DNA from: Parelaphostrongylus tenuis
Taxonomy: Eukaryota > Nematoda > Chromadorea > Rhabditida > Metastrongylidae
DNA: 64,000 nucleotides
Assembly (NCBI GenBank): GCA_019055375.1
Contig: JAHQIW010005183.1
Location: 31,044-95,043, forward strand
Reading direction: 5' to 3'
Shown: positions 10,401 to 20,900 of the stretch, one piece after another
Numbering within the stretch: the first letter of the stretch is position 1
How the letters are laid out: the number at the start of each line of letters is the position of its first letter
Translations under genes and position numbers: made by a program
The notes under the pieces: generated by a model
Database searches by the model: none
What the model was told of the DNA's origin: nothing
Seen by the model: only the letters and a program-made list of their open reading frames with translations

Positions 10401-12248
10401 AAGTGGACAAAAGCGTTGTGCCATCTAACATGGTAATAGTCTTAATGTAACATGTTCCGAGTTGGATATTTTTTCTGACTTTGCAGTTGTATTCAGCTGG
10501 AACGAACCTTACAACATTTGCTATTCTGCTTCGGATTCTGTGCTATGGAGTGTTCAGCGGAACATATGAACGCAATCAACACAACAGCAAACCCATCGTT
10601 CATGAGTAGAGAATATCCATTAGGTACGCTGTGAAGTTAAAATGAGGGATTTCTGAAGTTCTTTTCGCCTATATGAACGTTATAAGGTTGTGTTTAATTA
10701 GTAGCATCCAGATAAATTGTTTTATTCCCTTAAGAAAACAGCGAATCAAATGGATCGTCCCTGTACATCCATCAAACAGGCGGAATGTTTGTATCGCTTG
10801 AACGACCAAGCAACGAATCGCCGTTTTTCTTCTGGGCATGGAATCACATGCTTGCAAAAAAGTATCGACAGGATAGGTGAGACTTTTAAGTGATTGAAGC
10901 TATTGAGCAGTTTGGTGTTGGAGCAAATTTTGATAATCTTTGAGTTAATTGATTTTTCCCTTATAGTGGTAGATTTATCCGGCTCGAATCGCGTTTCAAT
11001 TCCAATTATTTGCTTTACCAGTTCTATCTCATGTTTTCGTGATCCTCTTTCAACTGGAAGTTGGATGCCAGCGTGTACTCTTTTTTTATAGTAACCATTT
11101 TACTTTGACTTGGGGATTGGTCATCCTCTGATCCTATGAGATCTTGACATATGAGCGTTTCCTCCCGAAAAGCCCAGCTAAAAGTAAACCGTACAAGACT
11201 GACCGGCGACTGCTCTAATGTTGTTGACCTTAGGAAGCCCCGGCTGCTTAACTCGAGACTCCAGAAAGCAAAACACCTATATCAACTCATTTTCATGTGC
11301 AGGGGCTTGCACTGTCAGTGGATACCGGCCATCCAAATGTCCAAGTATCTCGGATGTTGTATGCGATATTCATAAAATTCGGACACTTCTTGAAGCTGAA
11401 ATCCATGTACAACATGATTTTGCCCGAGTAACCTATGCAGTCCTAATAACTTCAACTTTTTATTTCCCTTCGTTTTCCGTCCTAGACATTTTGACGAAAC
11501 TGAAAGACTGTTCAGAAATGTTTGAAAGCTTCTTTGCTGATTCATGTAACATTTGTGGAGTTTAGACATTCTTCGCTCTTTATGGTGTAAATCGTGCTAT
11601 GCTTTCGAAATTTTGATATGCCAGGTCGGTAATTACCAATGTTTTGATGTGCTATATTTGATAGGCGCTTATGGAGCAGTAGTTATAGGGGCCCGTAGCA
11701 AGCACCTTGTCGACGGTTCGATCTTGCACCGGAAACTCACCACACCTTCTATTCCTCCGGGGTTGGTGAATTGATCCCACACTTGTGTAGGAGGATAGCA
11801 GCACTGCGTTGATGGATCGGGGGCCATCAAGAGTTGTTGTAAAGGCCACATACGCATTCATTCACCTCAAACGATGTTTGTTGAAGTGAATTCGTGGAGT
11901 ACCACTCAGTGTCTAGTTATCGTCCGGGGCTTTATTTTTTATCTTACATATTTGAAATGATGCTTGCGAGAGCACTCAAAAGTTTGAAATAATCAATATT
12001 CCTTCACTTTTCCACATAAGGATATCGTAACGTCACACCACCTAAGGGCAATTTAATTAAGTAGTTCACCATGACTGGCGTCTTTTTGTTTTAGTCAGTG
12101 TTCGGAAGCCTTTCAAGACTACATGCTCAAGGAATTTCGAAGGTATTGTGGCAATATTGACAACAAGCTTCAAGAGTTTTACACGTCTATGCTGGAAACC
12201 ATCAACACTGCCGAATCGGTTGTTTTTCAACAGGTTGAGCATTTATAG
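1430..12248 (+). CDS. DEPDC5: DEPDC5/Iml1 homologue, GATOR1 complex subunit (5' partial, about 20 exons)
   Basis: DEPDC5/Iml1 is the large subunit of GATOR1, the RagA/B GTPase-activating complex that restrains mTORC1 at the lysosome. Exons inferred by frame and GT/AG: 1430-1536, 1638-1774, 2425-2527, 2606-2722, 4251-4373, 5124-5161, 5306-5416, 5599-5848, 5926-6023, 6504-6577, 7584-7685, 8279-8390, 8449-8541, 8616-8712, 9249-9312, 9386-9496, 10301-10432, 10497-10623, 10735-10876, 12095-12248. Family hallmarks read directly: WAWGSTGEEKWNP then DWKSLVRSALLPITTDYFPD, CQRLQRGFQ, the DEP domain (FLSYDFVNWL, then TRENAIKFANELVE), WYMATGQTVADTVYTWQ, FPVPEDPIALP and the C-terminal LKEFRRYCGNIDNKL. The N-terminal part lies left of the window. 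The exons at 5926-6023, 6504-6577 and 7584-7685 are less certain: the phases between 6023 and 6504 do not fit, so a small exon or border is missed. The stop at 12246-12248 assumes readthrough of a possible donor after 12233. Introns carry hammerhead elements and SINEs. Confidence 0.88.
1860..2400. repeat. Unclassified interspersed repeat, copy 1
   Basis: Shares blocks with 31150-31620 and 62560-63240. For example GCTAGACAAGACTTCTTTTT and ATCATTCGAAAGCATAAATCTCT resemble 62650-62703, and the segment CGATTGATCAACTGCCGTCC resembles CGATCGATCACCTGCCGCCC at 31557. No coding potential recognised. It lies in a DEPDC5 intron. Confidence 0.4.
2788..3092 (+). mobile_element. Hammerhead-bearing retroelement fragment, copy 1
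   Basis: Left piece 2788-2833 matches, inverted, the right piece after the ribozyme (ATCCTTTCATTATTATTTGAGCC with GGCTCAAATAATAATGAAAGGAT). Between them is a segment starting GCTCCCGAGAGAACTGACTA (about 2885-2930) that also precedes the ribozyme of the copy at 7361-7406. The 3' flank runs through the block ending CACTCGAAGTAAAGGTGTAA. It sits in a DEPDC5 intron and is probably a Penelope-like terminal unit. Confidence 0.65.
2931..2973 (+). ncRNA. Hammerhead ribozyme, type I, copy 1
   Basis: Helix I GCCCGG (2931-2936) pairs with TCGGGC (2968-2973). The core CUGAUGA is 2937-2943, helix II GUC/GAC has a UGUAAG loop, and GAAA is 2956-2959. Helix III is only AC/GU with an ACGU loop (or an 8-base palindrome if two molecules pair). 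Predicted cleavage is after C2967 (GUC). All invariant core bases are present. Confidence 0.85.
3424..3666 (-). mobile_element. tRNA-headed SINE, full family member
   Basis: On the minus strand it reads GAGCGCATGCAGCGCAGTG (A box), a B-box-like GGTTCAATCTC, then the family body with CCATCCATCCCTCCGGGGTCGG and the tail toward ATGCATGACGCAT. It matches the copies at 6833, 28458, 38101 and 62202. It lies in a DEPDC5 intron. Confidence 0.75.
3893..4092 (-). mobile_element. Degenerate SINE fragment
   Basis: Reads as the 3' body of the same SINE family on the minus strand: GGATGCGCGTTTCATTCGA, GAGGTGACTGAATGCTTATC, ACTCGCGGTGGC and CCCACCTCGGCGGGAT are recognisable with many changes. The tRNA-like head is missing. 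Confidence 0.55.
4732..4818. repeat. Short foldback hairpin
   Basis: The arms CTCTCAGCGTGTTGC (about 4732-4746) and GCAACACGCTGGAGA (about 4798-4812) are near-perfect inverted copies around a GC-rich loop. It lies between DEPDC5 exons and has no coding content. Confidence 0.55.
6681..6723 (+). ncRNA. Hammerhead ribozyme, type I, copy 2, at the tip of a foldback
   Basis: Same core as the copy at 2931: helix I 6681-6686 with 6718-6723, CUGAUGA 6687-6693, GAAA 6706-6709, cleavage predicted after C6717. Here helix I continues outward into a long inverted repeat (ATGTGGTCTGGTAA with TTACCAGACCACAT and beyond), so the ribozyme caps a stem of about 100 bp. Confidence 0.85.
6833..7224 (-). mobile_element. 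Dimeric tRNA-headed SINE nested in the hammerhead element
   Basis: Bounded by 14-bp direct repeats AAGGAAAGGTATAA at 6819-6832 and 7225-7238, a clear target-site duplication. On the minus strand it starts with one tRNA-like unit (GTGGTGTAGTGATAGTAGCA, then GCGTTCGACTTCC), followed by a second head GCATGTGGCGCAGTGGTTAG and the family body, and ends in a GGATAAAGC-type tail with A/T-rich end. The other intact copies show only the second head. Confidence 0.8.
7407..7449 (+). ncRNA. Hammerhead ribozyme, type I, copy 3
   Basis: Helix I 7407-7412 with 7444-7449, CUGAUGA 7413-7419, GAAA 7432-7435, cleavage predicted after C7443. Core and helix III match copies 1 and 2 exactly. It is preceded by the shared segment GCTCCCGAGAGAACTGGCTA rather than by the inverted arm. 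Confidence 0.85.
7687..8168 (+). repeat. Direct duplication within a DEPDC5 intron
   Basis: About 125 bp at 7687-7811 recur, diverged, at 8043-8168. Both run from AAGATATTTTGC through ATGCCGAG, GTTACTACC (GATTACTACC in the second) and AAGATAT to GTGGCTTTTTATTTCAGGAA. The shared TTTCAGGAA end resembles a splice acceptor, so the second copy may be a decoy acceptor. Confidence 0.6.
8833..9080 (+). mobile_element. Degenerate SINE
   Basis: Body of the common SINE family on the plus strand: CGCGCTCAGGGCTCACTCTG, GGATTGGTGGATTGGTACCAG, GTAGCACTGACT, ATATGCATTTAATCATTTCA and a weak tail. The A-box head is largely lost. Confidence 0.55.
11667..11943 (+). mobile_element. SINE, tRNA-headed
   Basis: Starts with a mutated A box (TTATGGAGCAGTAGTTATAG), has a clear B box (CGGTTCGATCTTG), and continues with the family body (CCGGGGTTGGTGAATTGAT, GTAGGAGGATAGCAGCACTG) to TATTTTTTATC. 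It lies in the last DEPDC5 intron. Confidence 0.65.
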
Positions 12249-15200
12249 CTGTCAATGCCTTAACTTTATAATTTCCGTCTTCCTTTTCCCCTATTGCTCA
12301 CTAATTGCCCCTTTTATGGTGATCTTAATTAATTCTTTTGTAGTAATTTCACTTATATATTGCAAATGGATACACTTAGACAGAACCCTTTGGCTTCCAC
12401 GTTGATATTTCGTCTGGCATGCGACGCGGTCGCCAATTGCACGGGGCGCGCTTCAGTGACAATCTGGTGGTTTTCTATTGAAATTTGAATTTTTGATGTT
12501 ATGGAAGGGGGTTCAGTTGCCAGTAATTAGTGATTTCGAATCTGATAGAGGAGACTTCAACAAGGTTATCCGTAGTGAGAAGAACGCCAACGTTCTCTTT
12601 CAAAACCCAGTAGTGCTCTGGAGAAAAACCAAGTGCTTACGACAGGATCATATATCAAAGTGTTATTGCATATATAATTATGCTATCTTATTTATACATG
12701 TTCGTATCCCAATTATCTTTATCTTTTCTGTCAAATCAACAAAACTTCGGCCATGTAAACTCTATGAAAGAAGAAATTGTAAAATAAATGAATACACCCT
12801 TATTTTGTACGTATTGAATATAATATTACTACACAAGATCCTTCGATTTTGATGTTTTCTCATTCCATACAACAGCAAAAAGTCATCATAGTAGTTCAAA
12901 ATTGCAAAATTATGCATAGTTTGGGAAAATGACGCTGCATCCTACGTGCGATGCCGCCTTATCGATAACTTAATAATTTTTTGATCATTTCTGTACTTCA
13001 GGAGAAGAAAACTTTATAGAATTGTAGAACAGACGTTGTTCTATCGTTCTACGGTTAATTGCTTTTTTTCATTATCAGTATCCCTCTTCAGACGGCACCA
13101 TTTTCGGCTAGAAAGAGAGGTCGCCTGCGAGCGCTGTAATGCTAGTTCGGTAGTTTCTAATGAATTTATTCTTTTTCCGTCAATAAATGTGATTTTTTCG
13201 TGCTCATAAATGGTTGAATATGATAGAAAATGCTTCAATAAGTTTATTTGTATTAAAAATAACGTAATTGCTTCACCATAATTCACAGTTCCATTGGGAA
13301 AACCCAAGTATTTATGAAATTTAGAACCTTTTTGTAGTAATTTGTTATTCTTGCCCCACATTTCTTTTCAGAAATACTTTTGTACAAGTCCTTCAATGGC
13401 ATTTGAATAACAATGGCGAAAAAGTTATAAGAACCGAAATCTAACTACGTAATTCCCAAAAAATCCGCTCCAGTCAGAAAGAATGGACTGTGATTGCAAA
13501 ATATTATGTTTTATTTATTAGTAGAACGTACTATAGATTCGTTTCACCACGAGAAGCTTATTTTCGAAATCAAAATTTTCCAAGCTATCGATTGACAAGA
13601 AAAACATCAAAAATATAATGAAAATATTCAATAATAGCTGTAAATATCACAGGAATGTGGTTTTTTTTTTATTTGAAGAAGGCAACGGTTTGGTAATAAT
13701 CAGCGTTAATCTCGATACAATTATTCATACGGAAGTCTCATCAGTGGCATTTCATCGTCTTTAATGATAATGTTCCTTTGAGAACCCGAAATTCTGTTAA
13801 AGCACGCACCACTCTTCGTTACCGTCCGAACGGCGCGCCCCAGCCGAAGATCTTAGTGATGCTCATCGTCCGTAAAAGGTTATACTTGGCTACAAGCTTC
13901 ATTCATCGTTGCACCCTTAGCCAGTGATCAGTAGCTAATTTGACGTGCTCCACGTATTTCCCTCCAATGAATGCCCAAGCGACGAGTTTATCCACTTCTA
14001 CGATCTCCCACCACTTCCATATGTTTCTGGCCACTTGCAGGTGACTTTGGAGGAGCAACGCTAGATTAGAGACCTCGTGGTCTGCCCAGCTGTTTCCAAT
14101 AAGTACGTCCCTCCATTTTATCAAGAAGTTTTGTACAAGAAGTGTCAGGATTTTGTAGACTATCGCAAAGCTAATAATCATAGCAAACGACTAGGAGAAT
14201 CACTATGCTTATAAAGATATTTCAACTCAAAATTTTTGTTATGTATGCAGATAAATGCTGCGGAGTTTTACTCGATTCTTTTCTGGAACACAGTGACAAC
14301 GAGCAAGTTTGTGTCAAGCCGTCAACGCCATGGTTTAAGAGTGCACTCGTCATAAATGGTGGCTCTTGAGTAGTCACTCATGGTTATATGCTTCAGAAAA
14401 TGAGAAGTAATATCAATCTGATAACATGATGACATGTTTTGAGCCTGTTGTTAAGTGGCCTGATATGGGCACAAATGAGAATCAATCGGTGAGAACTCAT
14501 GGGAAGTGCTGTAGCTGGGGAAAAACCAGCGACGGGCAGGTGTTCAAAGCGACACAGGCAACGCCGCGCTTCGCGAAACAACCTTTCTTTGGCTTCAACA
14601 GCGCACTAAATAGTTCTCTTCAAAGACCAATAAGATCTTTGGAATGGGCGAGATTCAACTTATATAACGGCTACTAGAATTCCAGGAGAAGAGTTTTGTT
14701 CAGCGAGAAATATGTGAAGCACAAACACGGCTACGCTCTATTATAGTATAGCACTTTCATATCCTATTTACGTCATAACTTAGTCTGTTTCGAACGGATC
14801 CGGGATCCAATTGTACCATCTGATTGCTGGCATCGAGATCTATCTAAAAATGCACTCATCTTGGCTGAAACGTTTAAAAGCGCACAGAAAATTCATGTTG
14901 AATGTTACACGGCTATGCACTATTATAGTATAGCAGCACCTTGATAAACTATTTACGTCATTACTCAGTCTGTTTCAAATGCAAGATGCCGGTCGAGTCC
15001 TATAGAACTATTGAAGATCGATCTCGCACCATTGTAACCCACGGACCATTGTTTTACGCAGGTGCATGCACGGTCTTCGAAACAACTTTTTGCGGACCAT
15101 TGTTAAGCTGGTAGTCTTGCCAATCGTAGGAAGAAGTATGGCCAAATGAATATTTTTTATCAAGATTTTTACATCAGGATGCAGAATTAGACTGTGCACG

Positions 15201-17393
15201 TGTCCGCCAAATAAGTAATCCACGCTGCTCACTGTTCGATCACTCGACATTCACTTTCTTCCGAGGTCGGTGTTTCGAAGTGCTCGTCATAGAGCATGTC
15301 AGCCAAAATTTTGCCCTGCTCTTTGATGAAGGATGTCGTTAAGCGGCGTGATGCTCAGGTGGAAGAGAACCAATCGACCTTTACAGAATGCTCATGTACG
15401 ACGTTTGGGAGTTGATTGTAGAACAGACAATTATCTATGGCGATCAGAACAATGTTAAGTAGGAGAAGGCGATCTCACTCTACACAGATACTCGACTTCT
15501 GAATACGGATTCTTTAGAGCTTTACCCGTTATCGACATCAATACATCTTTTTGCAAGTTCCCTCTGAGAAGTTGTACATGATTAAATGTGTTTTTGAGTC
15601 AGTTCTAATGTCCCAGTGAAGGTAAAGTGCAGTAATAGTTGGAACTGCGTTATTATCCCAAAGGTGTAGTCATCTGATTACAAACTAAGGTTGTTTAGAG
15701 CAACTAGACGTCCTTCGTACCTAAACTGTGTTTATAGGAGGCCCTTCAGTATAATTCTGTCTTCTCGTTCCAATAAAAAGACTATAGAAGCCAAGATTTC
15801 ATTGCATGATTACCAGAAAACCACTGTGAAGTTCAGAAAGGAGCTTTCTAGTTCTAGTGTAAAGCAAGACGACATCCTCTTTTCATCTATTTCATCGCAC
15901 TAGGAAGGCTTTTTGAAGAACAAAGCGTAGAAATAAAATCTTATTTCTGAAACTATCAACTGATCACAAATAGTCTAGTCGAAGAGAGTTTAGTAAAAGA
16001 GTCAAGGACTCACGAGCACATTTCACACAATTCGTAGTGAAGACTAGGAGTTTCTGGAACAAATGGACGTTTTCTCTATTAAAAGTACTTTTATAAAAGT
16101 TCTTCCATTATCATTGATTCTTCTCGTAGCGAGAGAATTTGCTTAGAATTAGAGTTAATTATACAAGCACTAACAAATTTGCTATTAAGTTGAAACGAAG
16201 CTATTCGTTCTAAAAGCCAATACATTTTCCTCCTTCCGTTAGAAACGTACTAGGACGAAGGAAGCTTCCTGGAAACCAAGTTCCGTTTCAGAATCGAGAC
16301 TCTTAAAGCTATCAAATAACTCGCAAAACATACATAAGACGAAAAAATATTGTTGTACGACAACTAGAAATATGTTTTTCTCTCCGAAAGCATGTGGCAT
16401 TTTTGCGTGAATTCTCAGATCATTGGCGTTTCTTTTAGTAAAAAAATACCCTTACAGAAGTCTCCTCTGTGATGTTTCAGCATTCGATCATGATGTGGCA
16501 CCTTTTGAGACCCAAATTTCACCAGTGATGGAGGGAGGGGGGCTGGACGCGACGCGAGCCAATGCAAATTCTCGCGAACGCGTTGCGGTAATCAGTGCAT
16601 TGAATTTGATCCACGCGGAACCCTAAGAGTTAACCTCGTTAACAATTTGTGCAACTTCAGCATGATCTATATTAGTGTTGTTTTGTTAGCTGAGGAAATT
16701 GTTGATCCTGAATTTCACTAGCTGGTAATGGCCAAGCATATTTTTTAGAACTCTAGGGGTAAGTTTCTCCTCCAGCAGCAAACTCAAATGGAGCCTCTAT
16801 AATTTTTCATAAGGTGGGCCCATCGTACGCAGACATTAGATGACCAAATAAACAATCAATAGTTGAGGAGGAGATGAGGATTTGAGAGCACCTTGTCATT
16901 TTCGCAGTTTCGTATTGTGAAGAGAATATTCTTGTGTCGAAGTTTTCATTGCATCTTGTTTATCCGGTTGACTTCCGCGGACCCAAGCTGGCGGACACGC
17001 CCCCGCGAAAGTCGATTGGTTGTTGACTTTCGAAATGTCTTGCACATCAGGTCTTTTGATAAACACGAGTTTGTTTGTATGAACTATTGCTCTTTTGTCC
17101 AGGTATTCCCGATCTACTAGAAACAGTCGTTATATTTGTAATCTGTTACAAATGTTATGTTACTTTACGTTGTTGGGCTGCCCTCTGAATGAAATTTTTT
17201 GAATGGTGATGTATTTGCTTAATGTTCTTAAGGTATTTTCCGTGAAATGTTATGTTTTTAAAACATCGAATTTGCTTCTTATTTAATCAAAAACTTGTGT
17301 TGTTCAGCTTACAAAAGCAATTCAGATTAGCCCAAGTTATCAGAACGAACATTTCCAGAGACAACTTTTCATCAAGTTTAGTTTAAAAAGAGT
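12249..17393. other. DEPDC5-GPN3 spacer with no recognised gene
   Basis: A possible AATAAA poly(A) signal for DEPDC5 lies at about 12783. The rest is AT-rich sequence with short unconvincing reading frames. A pair of related segments at about 14728-14790 and 14910-14975 shares TATTATAGTATAGCA and ATTTACGTCAT. A GC-richer patch at 16500-17050 could be promoter-proximal, but I see no defined elements. Confidence 0.5.
14728..14975 (+). repeat. Two diverged direct repeat units about 180 bp apart
   Basis: Both units contain CACGGCTA, a TATTATAGTATAGCA block, CTATTTACGTCAT and CAGTCTGTTTC in the same order. This could be an old tandem duplication or two copies of one repeat. Confidence 0.5.
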
Positions 17394-17705
17394 GCTTCTG
17401 GCGCAGTGGTTAGACGTCCTCTGCGTTGTACACAAAGTCGATTGTTTGATCTCACACTTATGGCCCACAAGACTTCCATCCCTCGGGGGTCGGTAGGTTG
17501 GTATCAGGTTTATCTTGTAGGTTAGGCAGCACTGAGTCGATACAGCGGTGGGCCACTGGAGGTCATTGTTAAGGCCAGATTCATTTAGTCAATCGCTCAA
17601 TCACCATAAACTCATTCAATCATTCACTCACCACAAACTATGCTTAATAAAGTCGAAAGGCTTGACACATTCCTCAGGGACTGATTAGTGCCGAGACCTT
17701 TGTCT
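17394..17705 (+). mobile_element. SINE immediately upstream of GPN3
   Basis: Head TCTGGCGCAGTGGTTAGACG (A box) and GATTGTTTGATCTC (degenerate B box), then the family body (CATCCCTCGGGGGTCGG) and the tail CCGAGACCTTTGTC. An internal run of CATTCA-like repeats is specific to this copy. The tail runs directly into a CT-rich microsatellite. Confidence 0.7.
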
Positions 17706-17840
17706 CTCCTTGCACATCACCCTCTTCCTCTTTTCCTTCCTCGTCCTCTTTCTCTTTCTCTTCCTCTTCCTCTTCCTCTTCCTCTCTCCCTATATTTGTC
17801 TCTCTTTCTCTCTCTCTCCCTCTCTCTCTCTCTTCCTACC
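17706..17840. repeat. CT-rich low-complexity tract
   Basis: Dense CTTTTC/CTCTTC/TCTCTC repeats on the plus strand, ending 130 bp before the GPN3 start. It could have grown from the SINE tail. A role in the GPN3 promoter is only possible by position. Confidence 0.8.
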
Positions 17841-17971
17841 ACTATCGTTTCTACTGCAAATTCTGTTTACGTGTGATGGTGCCTTGTCGACTTCTTAGCA
17901 TTGAAGAAGTATACTCATAGTTGCAGCCCAAGTTTTGATGACGTCTAGCAAATCGTAGTCGTGAAAGTGAG

Positions 17972-20900
17972 ATGAAATACGCTCAACTTGTTATTGGACC
18001 AGCTGGGAGTGGAAAGGTAATAGACTTTTGTATGCATTTTTTTTAGTGTTATGAAGTTTTATTGAGCAAATTAACGCGACGGTTTTCAGTCAACATATTG
18101 TTCGGTGATTTATAACCATTGCTCAAGTATTGGCCGTCGTGTACAGGTCGTGAACCTCGACCCTGCAGCTGAATCGTTCAATTATCCACCGGCGGTTGGT
18201 TAGTGGAAGCATTTCATCGTATTACCATTCTATTATCAAGCTCTGGAGTATACATTTAGACTCTATTTTGCGAGTTAACTCTTTCGTTGCTACTGCCGTC
18301 TTCGGCTTGTGGGCGGTTCGGACGGCTACGGAAGCAGGGGACAAGAGATAGCGATGATTCTTTAGCGGCTGACAAAAGATAATTTTTGTTGGTCCGGTCA
18401 ATTTTTACTGGGGGTAGCTCGAAGCTTCACAAGCCGTACAAACAGCGCGAACACGCGTGCATCGTTTTCGACTCACGTTGTAGCCAATGAGCTAACCTGT
18501 TATGATATTAGCGACTTCATTCATCTTTGACGAAAACATTAATTTTAGCGTGAACATCTAACTTTAGGCACTTCTCTCTTGGCCATAATCAATTTGTTTC
18601 ATGAATTTGGATGTCCAAAAATGTTGAGTGATATGCAAAATTTAACCTCGGCTGAGAGCTGAACCCGCATGGAAACCACTTGGCACGCGCTCCCGAGAAG
18701 GTTGACACCCAGGTTCAAGTCCCGTCCGAGGTTATAAGTTTTTATACCGCTGCTAAAAAGTAGTTAAATAAAGCTTGTTTTGTAAAAGTGATCACGACTT
18801 GTCGTTCACTACATATAACTTGCTGCATAAGGTTTATTGGTAGAGTCGTTAAGTGGTTTTTCTGAATATCAAATAGTGTTATGAAATTGTTGTCTCTTGA
18901 GAAGTGAAAAAATAGTGGTAGTTCTTTAATTTTTTGTCTTTGGAGATGTTGAAGACGAATAGTTTACATATATCAGATGTTCGACAGCTGATCTCTGTTG
19001 ATGATATCACTGAAGACAAAGAATTGGCTCTAGGTCCGAACGGAGCACTAGTGTTTTGCATGGAGTTGGTTTTAGTCTATTCGAACCGAAATCAGACCTT
19101 ATCTCATCGATTGCTGAAAGTCTACTTATTTAGATACATAATCCAGAATTTGGACTGGCTTCACGACGAACTGGATGAGGATGACGACGATTATTTTCTG
19201 TTTGATTGTCCAGGTCAAATCGAGCTATATAGTCATTTGCCGGTAATGCGCCAATTGGTTGACGCTCTGAAGTTAGTGGCATCTATAGAATTGAACCTAT
19301 TTAACTTTTGATCAATGATCATAATGCCATTTTCTACTTTTTTTTTATTCTTTCCTACATTTGTGAGGCACACCTTTACTGCAAGGTCTTTATGATCATG
19401 ATAATGTTATTCTCATATTGCTTTTTTTTCTTTCAAGATCTTGTGGACGGAGTGCTTAATTGCCTGACCCGTCCGTCATCACAATTTACTTTTTGAATCC
19501 CAACACCTCTTGCATTCTTTCGTCTCCTTGTTTTCATCACCTACAAGGCCTCCCGAACATCCCACATCTTGCTTCGACTACTGCTTGGGTAATCTGTCCT
19601 CATTAGAAGTGTCGTAGAATCCCGTTGGAGACGATTCTCTTCGAAATCCTGTAGGTAGCCGGTTTGAGGTGTTCCATGATGGACTGCAAGAGAGTGTTAA
19701 GGAGATAACCCAGCTTTTGCTTGTCCCTTGTTTTCTGATATACTGGATCACTAGCCACTGAGCCCAGCCAGCCATCGGTGTAGAGTACTCAAGCTGATCA
19801 GAAAGTAGAGCACGTTTAATTTAGAATTTTGTAAAAATCCACTGAATCAAGTTGAATTTGATACTTGTGTGATTAGATTATGTTATATTTTTCTCGTTCA
19901 TAATCTAACATTTCCGCCCATTCTATATTTGTATGTGTATAGTAGTGTAGCAATATTGTAGATGTATATAATAACGTAAGATATACTCCAACATAGGGCG
20001 CCAAGGCCGAGTGGTTGTGATATTCGTCGCGGCTCCTGTGGAGCCGAGCTCCACCTCCCAACTTTCTCCGATTGTGAACATAACGTCCTATGGAACGCCT
20101 CAGCAAGGCTGTCCTCGAGATTGCAAGGAGCTCGCTCAACCAGTTCCTAGGACTTTCAAGAAGAAGACGAAAACCGAATTGAATGCTAGAAATACTGGGA
20201 TCCTCGCAGGTAAAAAAAACTGTGATGATAAATCAATTAAAGAAACTACAGTATAATAAAACGAGACTTCATGGAATAACAACATAGCAGAGCAATGTAT
20301 TACATTATTACTCTAATTTTTGTTACCAAGGTTCCTTGGAAATCCGCATTTCCGAAACATGTACACTATTTACTTCCATTAACCTCTGCTTTGTTTTAGA
20401 ACTTGGGACTTCAATGTGTGTTCTGTATTTTTGATCGACACTAATTTTGTACTTGAGGCTGAGAAGTGGGTTTATGCATTTAAATCTTTTTGATACTCTC
20501 AGTAATTATTGAGTTTAAACTTTCGTTTCGAGTGTTTTCTTGAGATCACAGATCAAATTTCAATATGCTTGGTAATCATTTTTAAGCCATGCATGTCATT
20601 GGCCTGTCAAAGAGGGCTGACTTATAGAGCCCGATACACGTGTTTTCGATCTTGCGATCTCGTCAGTCGGGCAGTTGCCCTTTCTTGCCTTTTGTAAATC
20701 CTGTGTGGGTGCTCCAGTCCACACACTAAGAGTTAGCGACAACGAAAGTTTTACTATCTATGTCCAGTGAAATTATTAGCGAACCAGAGTGTTGTGCACT
20801 CGATTGCTCGTGGCTAGTATGTTCAATATATAATAACTTTCACACAGATTGGCAAAAGGCGAAAAAGGGTAATTGCCCGACTGACGAGATCGCAAGATCG

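Noticed and set aside
17688..17898. Ser/Leu/Phe-rich frames at 17688-17898 and 58115-58309
   Set aside because: They are translations of CT-rich microsatellites.
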